Of a DNA stretch of 64,000 nt, positions 43,367-52,112 are shown piece after piece. Each line of letters opens with the position of its first letter. The stretch's first letter is position 1. The stretch comes from Sediminibacterium magnilacihabitans. Its GTDB lineage: Bacteria; Bacteroidota; Bacteroidia; Chitinophagales; Chitinophagaceae. Position numbers and translations under genes: made by a program. The stretch lies in contig PVEQ01000014.1 in assembly GCA_002973575.1 (NCBI GenBank), positions 37,839-101,838 on the forward strand, written 5' to 3'. The notes beneath the pieces were generated by a model. The model worked only from the letters and a program-made list of their open reading frames with translations. It searched no databases and was not told where the DNA came from.

Positions 43367-45049
43367 ATGAAAGAATTGCTTCATATCGCTGATGGTTTCA
43401 ATGAATTACTGAAGGAATTACCTGTATCCAGCTTCGCCGGTTTCCTGGAAGAGTCTGGCCGGAAAATCAGGCGTATTGCCGATAACACCGCTTTTCATAT
43501 CGACCTGTTCTGTTGCACCAATGCTAGTGCAGCAGGCAAAAAAATCATGCAATCGCTACAGGAAAATGAAACTCCTTATAAACTCCTGATCAAAAACGAA
43601 CTCAATTATACGGTGCGCGTTTTTGAAGACCCAATCCCTTCCATCGCATTCATCATCTGGGATGAAGCCATGCAGGAGTGTGATGCACTGATCCGTTATT
43701 TCAAAAAAGAAAATAATGGTTACCGGGCCATGTTCCTGGTTGACCTGTTGGGAAACACCCACAACATTCAAAGCCTCATCGCTCAATCGGAACAATCGGT
43801 CAAGATTTTTTTCCTGCCGCCGGAAAAAGTTAATAGCGGACACCTTTCAACTATTCTCACTGCTGATATTCATCCGTCTTCGCTTGAGCAGTTGCAACAA
43901 CTATCCTGTCTCAACAGTATCCGACCGGCCTTCCTTTTTTTAGATGAGATACTGGCATCGGAAACCAGGGCCGCGCAAACCCGTAAGCTACTGGTGAGTC
44001 AGAATACCCATATCACACGGAAAGAAGAGGAAGCGCTCAACAACAGCGAGCTGACCATCAACCTCAGGCAACTCATCCGGAAAACCGCACAAGAACTGGA
44101 AAAAAGTTATACTGCCAAATACGAAGACCTCAACAAACCCAATACAGGCCGCTTTTCTATGGTGGCCGTTGAACAAAGCAATCGCCTCACAGAACTGGAA
44201 CAAAAAACGGTAGCGGAGAAAAAAGAGAAGCTGGATGCATCTATCCCTAAAGATTTCCTGGAACAATTTATTGCTACTGTATCAGCCAATATCAGGACTG
44301 AACTAGGCAAAGACGAAGCTTTCATCAAAAGTTCTTTTGAAGATATGCTTACACAGGCGAACATACAGCTCAGGAGCAAAGGTATTAAAGCGGTGAATCC
44401 TGAGGGGATTTATCCCCTCTTCCCCGATAAAGAACAGGCCATTCATTCTTTCTGCTACATGAATAAAACCTATACTGGTGAGCTCGTTAAAAAAGGCACT
44501 ATGGAATATTTGGTAGCGCTGAAAGATTATACAGGACTAACAGTGGTGATCGGCGGATTGCTGGCGCCGCTCTCGGTAATTGCAACAGCTGGCGATATGA
44601 GCCTGTTCAAGCACATGGCCATGTGGGTTAAAGTGAGCACCGGACTGATCTCTTTGTCGCTGATCGGCTATGGCATATCCGACTTACGCAAACGCATTCC
44701 CAAAAGGAGAGCGGAAGAATTTCAAAAAGAACTGAACAAAGCCAAAGAGTTACTGCAACAAGAAGCAAAGCGCATGTTCAGCGACAGCAGTCAAGACTGG
44801 ACCTCGCATATTGCCCGGTGGTTGGTAGACACCAACCAGAATATCGGCCAGCAGATGGAGAAAAATATCCGGGAGGCACAGTTGCAAAAAGCCAACCGGA
44901 TGCGTGAAGAAAAAAAACAACAGGCGAAACAGCAAATGAGCGTGGACCTGCTGCTGCGCAATGTGCAGGCAGCTGCACAGGTTCGAGACAAACTTGTTGT
45001 TCAGTACAACAATATGGTAACAGCAATTGAAAAAGATTTAAAACTTTAG
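43367..45049 (+). CDS. Unrecognised protein with central membrane hairpin and coiled coils
   Basis: Not assigned to a family. Layout over 560 residues: a mixed alpha/beta N-terminal domain (about 1-200), helical region (about 205-345), two closely spaced hydrophobic helices (about 389-409 and 422-438) forming a likely membrane hairpin, and a long charged coiled-coil tail (445-560, EELNKAKELLQQEAKRM-like and MREEKKQQAKQQ). The N-terminal part has a strand then NASAAGKKIMQSL at 52-64, placed like a P-loop but with Asn for the first Gly and Lys for Ser/Thr; FEDPIP and FLVDLLG fall where dynamin-like GTPases carry later G motifs. A degenerate dynamin-like fold is a guess. It stops two bases before the Hsp70 start, suggesting translational coupling and joint action. 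Confidence 0.75.
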   Translation: MKELLHIADGFNELLKELPVSSFAGFLEESGRKIRRIADNTAFHIDLFCCTNASAAGKKIMQSLQENETPYKLLIKNELNYTVRVFEDPIPSIAFIIWDEAMQECDALIRYFKKENNGYRAMFLVDLLGNTHNIQSLIAQSEQSVKIFFLPPEKVNSGHLSTILTADIHPSSLEQLQQLSCLNSIRPAFLFLDEILASETRAAQTRKLLVSQNTHITRKEEEALNNSELTINLRQLIRKTAQELEKSYTAKYEDLNKPNTGRFSMVAVEQSNRLTELEQKTVAEKKEKLDASIPKDFLEQFIATVSANIRTELGKDEAFIKSSFEDMLTQANIQLRSKGIKAVNPEGIYPLFPDKEQAIHSFCYMNKTYTGELVKKGTMEYLVALKDYTGLTVVIGGLLAPLSVIATAGDMSLFKHMAMWVKVSTGLISLSLIGYGISDLRKRIPKRRAEEFQKELNKAKELLQQEAKRMFSDSSQDWTSHIARWLVDTNQNIGQQMEKNIREAQLQKANRMREEKKQQAKQQMSVDLLLRNVQAAAQVRDKLVVQYNNMVTAIEKDLKL

Positions 45050-45051
45050 CT

Positions 45052-46572
45052 ATGGTATTGGGCATTGACCTGGGAACCAGCAATACAGTAGCCGCCACCC
45101 TCAGCAGGGATGGAAGCCCTGTGCTGATACCCGACGCCAACAACAAAGACCAGCAGATCACACCTTCCATTGCCATCATTGAAGGGAACCGGGCTTATGC
45201 GGGTGGCTTTGCAGAAAGTCTTTACGAATCATTGCCGGATAAACAGATCATCTCCTATTTCAAAAGAAGTTTCGGAACGCAGGACCCGGTTTATTTCGAC
45301 GATGACAACAATGCCTGGTTCAGTGAAACAGTAGCCTCACTGATTATTCGAAAAGTGAAGAACGATGCGGAGCTGTACCTGCCCGATGGTTTCAAGCAGG
45401 CTGTGATCACGGTGCCTGCCCATTACAACGATGTGCAAAGGAAATCTGTCATTGAAGCCGCCAGGCTGGCCGAACTGGAGCTCAGCGCCATCGTGGAAGA
45501 GCCCGTGGCCGCAGCGCTGTTTTACGGGAGCAGTAACAAAAAAATAGACGAAGAGATCATACTCATTTATGATTTTGGCGGCGGCACATTCGACCTTACA
45601 CTCATCACCAAATCGGGCACACAACTGAATGTGATTGCCAAAGATGGTGTAAACAAATTAGGTGGAAAAGAGTTCGATGAGATTGTACAGGAAACCATCC
45701 GGGCCGACTATGAGAAAGCATTTGGCGTACCCTTCCCTTCCGATAAACTCACCAATAACCGTGTTCAGAAAATTGCAGAAAACATCAAAATAGAATTGAA
45801 TGATGCAGCTACTCCTGCCAATATCAGTAAATGGATCATGATAGGCAGGGATGCTTTCGAATCTACTTTCTATTACGACGGCTATGCTGCGAGAGCTACC
45901 CAACTCATTACCAAAACAGAACAGGCCGTCAACAGGTGTTTGCGTTCCCTCGGTATGCAATTTACCGATGTCAGTAAGCTGGTATTGATAGGCGGCACAT
46001 CGAGCAGCAAGCTGGTGTATAATTTCTGGAAGCAAAAGATCGCTCCGCACCAGGAACTCATTTATCACCAGCCTTTAAGCAGCGTGGCCAAAGGTGCAGC
46101 CCTTTATGCTGCTTCGTTCAGCAGTGGCAGCAGTTCGCTGGTAACACCCATTGAGCTGAGAAGTGTTAGCACCTATAATATTGGCTTATTATTATCGAAC
46201 AGCAACAGGCAACAAATCGATCTGTTGATCCACCGGAATATACCCCTGCCTGTTTCATCTAAAAAAGTGTATCGCATCAACCCCAGCAAAACCGATTTCG
46301 TTTTGATTGAATTATGTCAATTCTGGGATCCGCAGGAAGACCTGCACAAATTGGGCACTATCAAAGCAGGGCCTTTTGGACCGGTCTCAGAATTTCTGCT
46401 GGAAGTGAATGTGGAAAACAGGTTGAATGGCACCATTGGCATTAAACTGAAAAATGCAGAAAACGGCCGTGACATCAAATTCGAATTCATCCGCAAGGAA
46501 TCGGGATACAAATACGATTTCCTGCAACAAAAATCTTTGCTGGACAATATTTACCTGAACAATTATCTATAA
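45052..46572 (+). CDS. Hsp70/DnaK-like protein lacking the lid
   Basis: Hsp70-family ATPase of 506 residues, about 130 shorter than DnaK. The nucleotide-binding domain looks active: GIDLGTSNTVA (4-14), FKRSFG with Lys71 at the DnaK Lys70 position, VPAHYND (121-127), IYDFGGGTFDLTL (172-184; the Thr matches DnaK Thr199) and LVLIGGTSSSK (310-320). Residues about 375-480 resemble the beta-sandwich substrate domain (IDLLIHRNIPLPVS, then LGTIKAGPFG), but the helical lid and C-terminal EEVD-like or acidic tail are absent. No GrpE or J-domain gene is adjacent. Specialised rather than general chaperone function is inferred from the island context and the coupling with the membrane-hairpin protein. Confidence 0.9.
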   Translation: MVLGIDLGTSNTVAATLSRDGSPVLIPDANNKDQQITPSIAIIEGNRAYAGGFAESLYESLPDKQIISYFKRSFGTQDPVYFDDDNNAWFSETVASLIIRKVKNDAELYLPDGFKQAVITVPAHYNDVQRKSVIEAARLAELELSAIVEEPVAAALFYGSSNKKIDEEIILIYDFGGGTFDLTLITKSGTQLNVIAKDGVNKLGGKEFDEIVQETIRADYEKAFGVPFPSDKLTNNRVQKIAENIKIELNDAATPANISKWIMIGRDAFESTFYYDGYAARATQLITKTEQAVNRCLRSLGMQFTDVSKLVLIGGTSSSKLVYNFWKQKIAPHQELIYHQPLSSVAKGAALYAASFSSGSSSLVTPIELRSVSTYNIGLLLSNSNRQQIDLLIHRNIPLPVSSKKVYRINPSKTDFVLIELCQFWDPQEDLHKLGTIKAGPFGPVSEFLLEVNVENRLNGTIGIKLKNAENGRDIKFEFIRKESGYKYDFLQQKSLLDNIYLNNYL

Positions 46573-46581
46573 CCCGATTGC

Positions 46582-48558
46582 ATGCTTATGAAGCGCTGTT
46601 TACTCAAATCCATTTTCTTACTGGCTGCCTGTGTGATGGTCATGGATGCTGCTGCCCAGCTCATCAAAGCCCCTACCAATACCAAGACAGGTACTGATTC
46701 GAAGAAAAAAACAGGTACTAAACCGCAGGTAAAATTCCGGGATGATAATGAAGAGAAAAAAGAAGGTGCATTTGCTTACCTGGTACTCAAGGCCAGCAAA
46801 AGCACTACCATCAACGTAAGTATCAATGAGAGCGAAGCAGGTAAGATCAAGGCTGGGATGTCTAAACGGGTCCCGCTCAACAATACAGATGAAATGCGCA
46901 TTTCACTCAGTGATGGACAGGGAACACAGTACGATACTTCTTTCGTTGTGCAGGATAAAGACGCAGGGCGTAATATCGTTATTACTTTTCCGGAAGTAGA
47001 TGATACCCCTGTTAAAGATGATCAGTTACACCAGGAAAAGCTCGAAGAATTGCGCAGGATAAAAGAAGCACAGGAAGCGCTCAAACAACAACATATTGCT
47101 TCTTTAAATGAAGCAGAGGGCCGCATCAGGGATTGGATCAAACAAATTTTCAATGATAAAACCGCGTTGCAAACGCTGATAATAAAGATCAGGAAAGGCG
47201 AAAGCGGTATTACTGACCAGGTATTGAAATCCAGGGATCTTTTTCTGAACGATAAGAATCAACTGGCATCACTGGTTAAAAACTATTCCGATTCTGCAGT
47301 GGCTTTCACCATGAAAGATGAACGGGATCGTTTCTTCAAAGAGATCAAAATTGACCAGGACAAGATCACGAGGGACGAATCTTACCGTTTCATTGATGCC
47401 GTTCAGGCAGGTAAAGCGCCGCTAAGCGATAATATCGAAATTGCATTGAAGGCATCGCGAAGCAGCGATATTGGTTTTTTTATCCGGAAAGACAGCCTGG
47501 AAGAAGCGATCATCGGCGGCAAAAGGATCATCGATTATGCACTCGATGTAAAAAGCGATACCACTGTTTTTCGTTACCTCTTTGAACACGGCGTGGGCGT
47601 CAACAATTACGGCGGCCGGTTTGCAGAAAATAAAGAGATTTACGCCACACCCCTGGCGCATGCATGCATCAATGCAGATACCGATGTGATCAAATTGTTC
47701 ATCGAAAAAGGAGCCCGGTTCTTTCCTGCAATCATGAGCCGGATAGAAAAGAAAAAACAACTCAAGGTGTTACTTACCAAATTCGGCAGCCGGTCTGAAG
47801 TTATGGCCCTGCTCAAAGCAAACAATTATGATGTTGATGATGGTACGGCAGCACTTTCAGCGGCCTTGCAGGAGCTCGACAGCAGCATGGTATTGGTAGA
47901 AGGCGGACAGTTTACGATGGGTTGTACCAATGAAGTAGGCGTGAGTTGTTCTACACGGGAAAAGCCGGCCATTACTGTTACAGTGGATAGTTTCTATATC
48001 AGTAAGTATGAACTCACACAACATATTTGGGCGGCGGTTATGGAAGACGATAATCCCAGTTTCTTCAAGGATTGTCCCAATTGTCCCGTAGAAATGATCA
48101 GTTGGAAAGCAGCGAACGATTTCATTGAACGGCTTAATAAACTATCCAACAAAAAATTCAGGCTGCCTACAGAAGCCGAATGGGAGTATGCCGCAAGAGG
48201 TGGAAAGCTGGAAGACAAATCATATTACTATGCCGGCAGCAGGGATGCCAACGAAGTGGCGTGGTATAAAGACAATGCCAATAAAACATCACCGGTTGGT
48301 GGTAAGAAGCCCAATCCGTTGGGTCTTTACGATATGAGTGGCAACGTATCGGAATGGTGCAGTGATTATTATGCAGAGGATTATTTTTCCCATAGCACAC
48401 GTGTCAATCCCATAGGCCCTGAGTTAAGTGCGCAAAAAGTATTGCGTGGCGGCTCCTTCATGCAATCATCCTGGTCGTCTCGCATATCCAACCGCGAAGG
48501 ACATGAGTTGGATTTCAGCAACAATGCCACCGGGTTCAGGCTCGCCATGAGTAAATAA
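46582..48558 (+). CDS. Exported protein with beta domain, coiled coil, ankyrin-like region and FGE/SUMF1-like domain
   Basis: Last island gene, 658 residues. Order: signal peptide (1-26, ending DAAAQ; an internal LAAC at 14-17 could be read as a lipobox, but the following residues are hydrophobic), low-complexity linker, small beta domain (about 65-137, PEGA-like), coiled coil (146-185), helical region with ankyrin-like units (about 310-415; YLFEHGVGVNNYGG, then ATPLAHACINADTDVIKLFIEKGA), and an FGE-like domain (435-656) with VLVEGGQFTMGC, FRLPTEAEWEYAARGG, YDMSGNVSEWCSDYY and LRGGSF. The catalytic FGE Cys pair is missing. It parallels TagR, the periplasmic FGE-like activator of PpkA, and is the best candidate ligand or co-receptor for the kinase's external domain. 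Confidence 0.87.
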   Translation: MLMKRCLLKSIFLLAACVMVMDAAAQLIKAPTNTKTGTDSKKKTGTKPQVKFRDDNEEKKEGAFAYLVLKASKSTTINVSINESEAGKIKAGMSKRVPLNNTDEMRISLSDGQGTQYDTSFVVQDKDAGRNIVITFPEVDDTPVKDDQLHQEKLEELRRIKEAQEALKQQHIASLNEAEGRIRDWIKQIFNDKTALQTLIIKIRKGESGITDQVLKSRDLFLNDKNQLASLVKNYSDSAVAFTMKDERDRFFKEIKIDQDKITRDESYRFIDAVQAGKAPLSDNIEIALKASRSSDIGFFIRKDSLEEAIIGGKRIIDYALDVKSDTTVFRYLFEHGVGVNNYGGRFAENKEIYATPLAHACINADTDVIKLFIEKGARFFPAIMSRIEKKKQLKVLLTKFGSRSEVMALLKANNYDVDDGTAALSAALQELDSSMVLVEGGQFTMGCTNEVGVSCSTREKPAITVTVDSFYISKYELTQHIWAAVMEDDNPSFFKDCPNCPVEMISWKAANDFIERLNKLSNKKFRLPTEAEWEYAARGGKLEDKSYYYAGSRDANEVAWYKDNANKTSPVGGKKPNPLGLYDMSGNVSEWCSDYYAEDYFSHSTRVNPIGPELSAQKVLRGGSFMQSSWSSRISNREGHELDFSNNATGFRLAMSK

Positions 48559-48607
48559 GTTATGATAAAATAGCAGCTTGTTCTACGCATCTATGCTTTG
48601 CTACCAA

Positions 48608-48615
48608 TACTTTTG
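48608..48615 (+). promoter_or_regulatory. -7 promoter element upstream of the HAD gene
   Basis: TACTTTTG exactly fits TAnnTTTG and lies 17 bases before the HAD ATG, so this gene probably has its own promoter and is not part of the island. No good -33 box was found. Confidence 0.45.
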
Positions 48616-48632
48616 CTCCTCAATAATTTATT

Positions 48633-49292
48633 ATGCAGTTAACAAGCGTTATTTTCGATATCGACGGTTTGCTGATCGACAGCGAGCCACTATGGAATGA
48701 AGCAGCATCAGAAGTATTTGCAGCTTATAGCGTATCCTTTACCGATGAACAATACAAAAGCACTACCGGCTTGCGTACGAGAGAGTTTGTACAATGGTGG
48801 CTGGCCTGGTTCAAAATCGACCCTTCTGAACAATTACGGGCAGAAAAAAAGATCATTTCACTTGTACTTGATAAAATTGAGCGCAAAGGACGGGTGATGC
48901 AGGGTGTACCTTATATTTTTGATTTTTTCCTAAAAAAAGAATTCAAGATCGGTCTGGCTACTTCTTCACCACCGGAATTGATTGAGTTGGTGGTGCGCAT
49001 GACTGGTATAAAAGATGTTCTTTCCGCTGCCTGTTCTGCCGAATTACTCGATTACGGTAAACCTCATCCGCAAGTATACCTCAACTGTGCACAGGAACTG
49101 AATAGCCATCCTACTGCCTGTCTTTGTTTCGAAGATTCTTTCAACGGATTGATTGCTGCCAAGGCAGCACGTATGAAATGCGTGGTAGTACCCGCCGCTG
49201 CAGAATTAAAAGAAGAAAAATGGGGCGCGGCCGATTTACGTTTGTCTTCGCTTCAGAATTTTGGCGAGTTACATTTTGGACTGCTCAGTTAA
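48633..49292 (+). CDS. HAD-family sugar-phosphate phosphatase (YniC/HxpB-like)
   Basis: Cytosolic subfamily IA phosphatase of 219 residues. Seen: FDIDGLLIDSEPLWNEAASEVF with both catalytic Asp (the long SEPLWNEA stretch is typical of YniC, 2-deoxyglucose-6-phosphatase), TTGLRTREFVQWW in the cap, LATSSPPELIELV motif II, YGKPHPQVYL motif III and CFEDSFNGLIAAKAA motif IV. Likely clears sugar phosphates. Followed by a clear terminator; preceded by a -7 box. Confidence 0.87.
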   Translation: MQLTSVIFDIDGLLIDSEPLWNEAASEVFAAYSVSFTDEQYKSTTGLRTREFVQWWLAWFKIDPSEQLRAEKKIISLVLDKIERKGRVMQGVPYIFDFFLKKEFKIGLATSSPPELIELVVRMTGIKDVLSAACSAELLDYGKPHPQVYLNCAQELNSHPTACLCFEDSFNGLIAAKAARMKCVVVPAAAELKEEKWGAADLRLSSLQNFGELHFGLLS

Positions 49293-49327
49293 GACATACT
49301 ACTTATCAAATACATCTTCACAAAAAG

Positions 49328-49364
49328 AAAGCCCCGCATCTTACGATACGGGGCTTTTATTTTT
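49328..49364. terminator. Rho-independent terminator
   Basis: A 13-base arm (AAAGCCCCGCATC, 49328-49340) pairs with 49345-49357 with one mismatch, followed by a T-rich run on plus and preceded by A-rich sequence for the minus strand. It lies between the convergent HAD and OmpA-family genes and can serve both. Confidence 0.88.
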
Positions 49365-49390
49365 AATCCTTACGGTAGGAACCGTTCAGA

Positions 49391-50926
49391 TTATTTTCTG
49401 CTTTTCAGGTTAGGGTGAGGAGCCGGTACTGAATTAGGACCTTCTTCAGTTGTACCCTGGAGGTCAACAGTGTTGGCATCGCCATTCTGACCATAAGTGA
49501 AGATGAACCTGCTTTCAGCAACACCTTGCTTTTCAACCAGGTATTTGATCACAGCGTTTACACGCTCCCAGCTCAGCTGTTGAGCAGCTTTGCTTGAAGC
49601 ACCGTAACCGATCACTTTTACTTTACAGTTAGGATTAGCGTTGATCTTAACAGCTGCATCAGCCAGTAAAGCTTGTGCTTCTTTAGACAGTTTAGCGCTT
49701 GCTCCTTTGAACTGGATGCTGGGCAATCCACCGATGGTGCACTCAGCTTTAGCAGCTTTCATGTTAGCCATCATGTCTTTGATTTCTTTGCAGCATGCAG
49801 GCTCAGGACAAGTACCTACGCCATCAGCATTCACAGGGAAGCAGTTAAGCGGAGTCAGCGGCTCTTTATCCCTGTAATCAGGAACACCATCACCATCAGT
49901 ATCCATTGCTCTGCCATGTGTATCAACACGTGCACCTTTGGGCGTGTTGGGTTCCAGGTCGAACTGATCTGTAACACCATCACCATCAGAGTCAGGCAGA
50001 ACCACCGGAGGCATCTTCATGTGCTTGGGTGAGTTCAGCTCGTTGTATACATAGTTGTTGGGGTTGAGCCACCACAAAGGTTCCACTCTCTTAGAAGTGT
50101 TGCCGATGTTGATGTTCAAACGGGCAGTAGTGAAAGAGATGAAGTCGTTTTTAGTACTGTTAGCACCTTTGTAACCGTCGAGGTAATCATAACCAGGAAC
50201 GGCCATGTAGAACTTCTGTTCAAGACCCAGATTAACCTGCTTGTTCAGCTTGAAAGCAACACCTGCACCGGCAGTAGCCATGTGCATAATTGCCCAACCT
50301 TGTCTGCCGTTAATGTTGGCACCAAACCAAGTGTTGATCAGACCATTCTGTGAGTTAGGATCGCCAATACCATAATAGGTGTTGTAGCCACCAGGCTGGG
50401 CGAAAGGTCCAACAGGTTTCTTATACAATACCCTGTGCCCTACCAGGCTGTAACCAGCCAACACATAAATGTTGGTCTTGGGGTTGCCCCTGTAGTGACT
50501 GGCGGAGTTCAAAGAAGCGATCAGGTCTACACCCAGTGAATGTGTTTGGCTCTTGTAGGCATACTGACCAACAGAAGTGCCATAAACAGTAGGTTCACCG
50601 GAATTCAACAGACCAGTGTAATTAATTCTGTAAGAGAAAGTATGACTGAAGGCCTTTCTCAAAGAGATAGTACCACCAAATCCTACTTTACTTTTTACCT
50701 CTCCGAAAATGAAAGAGGGGCCTGCACCAAATCCCAGTTCCCACTGAGAACGGGGCTGCGCCGGGTACGGGTATTGATTGTTCAGAAATTCATTGTGTTG
50801 TGGAAGGTTTTTCACAGCGATTTTAGATGTGTCTTTCCAATCCCAACCCCAATCCGTCTGAGCAATACCGACCGACTGTAACAGCAGGACCAGCGCTGCG
50901 GCTGAAAGTAACTTTTTGCTTGCCAT
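49391..50926 (-). CDS. OmpA-family outer-membrane porin with thrombospondin type 3 repeats
   Basis: Major outer-membrane protein of 511 residues. Order: signal peptide (1-22, SVGIAQ), N-terminal beta-barrel (about 55-290), Ca-binding type 3 repeats (about 310-360; PDSDGDGVTDQFDLEPNTP, then MDTDGDGVPDYRD), a Cys-containing linker, and a C-terminal OmpA peptidoglycan-binding domain (about 400-490; IQFKGASAKLSKEAQALL, KVIGYGASSKAAQQLSWERV with the conserved Arg). Links outer membrane to peptidoglycan. Its own promoter on the minus strand and a terminator after the stop indicate a monocistronic, probably strongly expressed gene. Confidence 0.93.
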   Translation of the reverse strand: MASKKLLSAAALVLLLQSVGIAQTDWGWDWKDTSKIAVKNLPQHNEFLNNQYPYPAQPRSQWELGFGAGPSFIFGEVKSKVGFGGTISLRKAFSHTFSYRINYTGLLNSGEPTVYGTSVGQYAYKSQTHSLGVDLIASLNSASHYRGNPKTNIYVLAGYSLVGHRVLYKKPVGPFAQPGGYNTYYGIGDPNSQNGLINTWFGANINGRQGWAIMHMATAGAGVAFKLNKQVNLGLEQKFYMAVPGYDYLDGYKGANSTKNDFISFTTARLNINIGNTSKRVEPLWWLNPNNYVYNELNSPKHMKMPPVVLPDSDGDGVTDQFDLEPNTPKGARVDTHGRAMDTDGDGVPDYRDKEPLTPLNCFPVNADGVGTCPEPACCKEIKDMMANMKAAKAECTIGGLPSIQFKGASAKLSKEAQALLADAAVKINANPNCKVKVIGYGASSKAAQQLSWERVNAVIKYLVEKQGVAESRFIFTYGQNGDANTVDLQGTTEEGPNSVPAPHPNLKSRK

Positions 50927-50975
50927 AAGATATAATTGATATTTAAGAATTTAACCGATCTCAAGTAAAACATGA

Positions 50976-51006
50976 CAAAAATATGCTGTATATGACATTC
51001 ATCCAA
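50976..51006 (-). promoter_or_regulatory. Bacteroidota-type promoter for the OmpA-family gene
   Basis: On the minus strand, TTG (51006-51004) and TATTTTTG (50983-50976) are separated by 20 bases, matching the -33/-7 consensus. The leader to the ATG at 50926 would be about 40 bases. Confidence 0.65.
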
Positions 51007-51149
51007 CTTTTATCAGGTTTTTTTTATTCACAGCCAAAAGGGCCATCGAACAGGTTTACAGACATTTATAAAGTAAATAACGCTGCCTGACCCCTGTTTA
51101 TTGTATCTGATATTGTATCTATCCTGCTATATTGCAGCATATTTGGACA

Positions 51150-52112
51150 ATGAATTTAGCAAAACAGGTCATATCAGAGGAATTGGTAAGGTTTGAATCC
51201 CATTTCAGGGAAGCTGTGAAGAGCCGGGTTGCCCTGCTGGACCGGATCATGCAGTATATAGTAAAGCGTAAAGGGAAGCAACTCCGGCCTATGTTCGTAC
51301 TCCTGAGTGCCAAGCTGGGCGGGGATATCAACGATAGCAGCTACCGCGCCGCCTCCCTGGTTGAACTGCTCCATACCGCCACCCTGGTGCACGACGATGT
51401 AGTAGATGATGCCCTGGAAAGAAGGGGATTTTTTTCCATTAATGCGCTTTGGAAAAACAAAATAGCCGTGTTGGTAGGAGATTATTTGCTGTCGAAAGGG
51501 CTCCTCCTGTCACTCAATAATAAAGATCATCGTGTATTGGAAATCCTCACCGAAGCAGTAAGACTAATGAGCGAAGGAGAACTGTTGCAGATGGAGAAGT
51601 CACGAAAACTTAACCTGGAAGAAGCCACTTATTACGAAATTATTAACGGCAAAACCGCCTCTTTGCTGGCATCGGCTTGTGCGGCCGGCGCTTCTACTAC
51701 CTTCGATTCGCCGGTACCTGTTGAAAAAATGAGGCTTTTTGGTGAAAAAGTGGGCATGGCCTTCCAGATAAAAGATGATCTGTTCGATTATGGCAGCCAG
51801 GATATAGGCAAGCCCACCGGTAACGACATCAAAGAAAAAAAACTGACCCTGCCTTTGATCTATACCCTCAATCATTGCGAAAAAGAACTGAAGAAAAAAC
51901 TTATTTACATCATCAGGAACGAGAACCAGCAAAAAGATAAAGTGAAATTCGTCATCGACGCGGTTACCCAGTCAGGCGGTATCCGGTATGCTACGGAAAA
52001 AATGCTGAGCTACCGCAATGAGGCCCTGGCCATTCTGCACGAATTTCCCGAATCGCCTGTGCGAAGCGCACTTGAAGAGCTGGTGCGTTATACCACAGAC
52101 CGGGAATATTGA
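51150..52112 (+). CDS. Polyprenyl (octaprenyl-type) diphosphate synthase
   Basis: All-trans prenyl transferase making the isoprenoid side chain of respiratory quinone, cytosolic, 320 residues. The ATG at 51150 was chosen over an in-frame TTG at 51132. Seen: RKGKQLRPMFVLLSAKLGG, the first Asp-rich motif LVHDDVVDDALERRG, GDYLLSKGLLLS, GKTASLLASACAAGA and the second Asp-rich motif FQIKDDLFDY followed by GKPTGNDIKEKKLTLPLI. Chain length cannot be fixed; long-chain (C30-C40) is usual in menaquinone-producing relatives. Its stop shares one base with the recJ start (TGATG), so the genes are coupled. Confidence 0.92.
   Translation: MNLAKQVISEELVRFESHFREAVKSRVALLDRIMQYIVKRKGKQLRPMFVLLSAKLGGDINDSSYRAASLVELLHTATLVHDDVVDDALERRGFFSINALWKNKIAVLVGDYLLSKGLLLSLNNKDHRVLEILTEAVRLMSEGELLQMEKSRKLNLEEATYYEIINGKTASLLASACAAGASTTFDSPVPVEKMRLFGEKVGMAFQIKDDLFDYGSQDIGKPTGNDIKEKKLTLPLIYTLNHCEKELKKKLIYIIRNENQQKDKVKFVIDAVTQSGGIRYATEKMLSYRNEALAILHEFPESPVRSALEELVRYTTDREY

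Noticed and set aside
41027..48555. Sulfatase-activating enzymes
   Set aside because: Both FGE-like domains lack the catalytic Cys pair and no sulfatase is encoded nearby.
39788..48558. Type VI secretion system locus
   Set aside because: The regulatory set resembles T6SS control, but no sheath, tube, baseplate, VgrG, ClpV or membrane-complex gene is present here.
39788..48558. TerY-P or vWA/MoxR-type conflict system
   Set aside because: A kinase and PP2C are shared with those systems, but no vWA, MoxR ATPase or ter gene is present.
48559..48632. Terminator after the signalling island
   Set aside because: Only a short GCAT/ATGC symmetry and a weak TAGCA/TGCTA pair were found, with no T-run.
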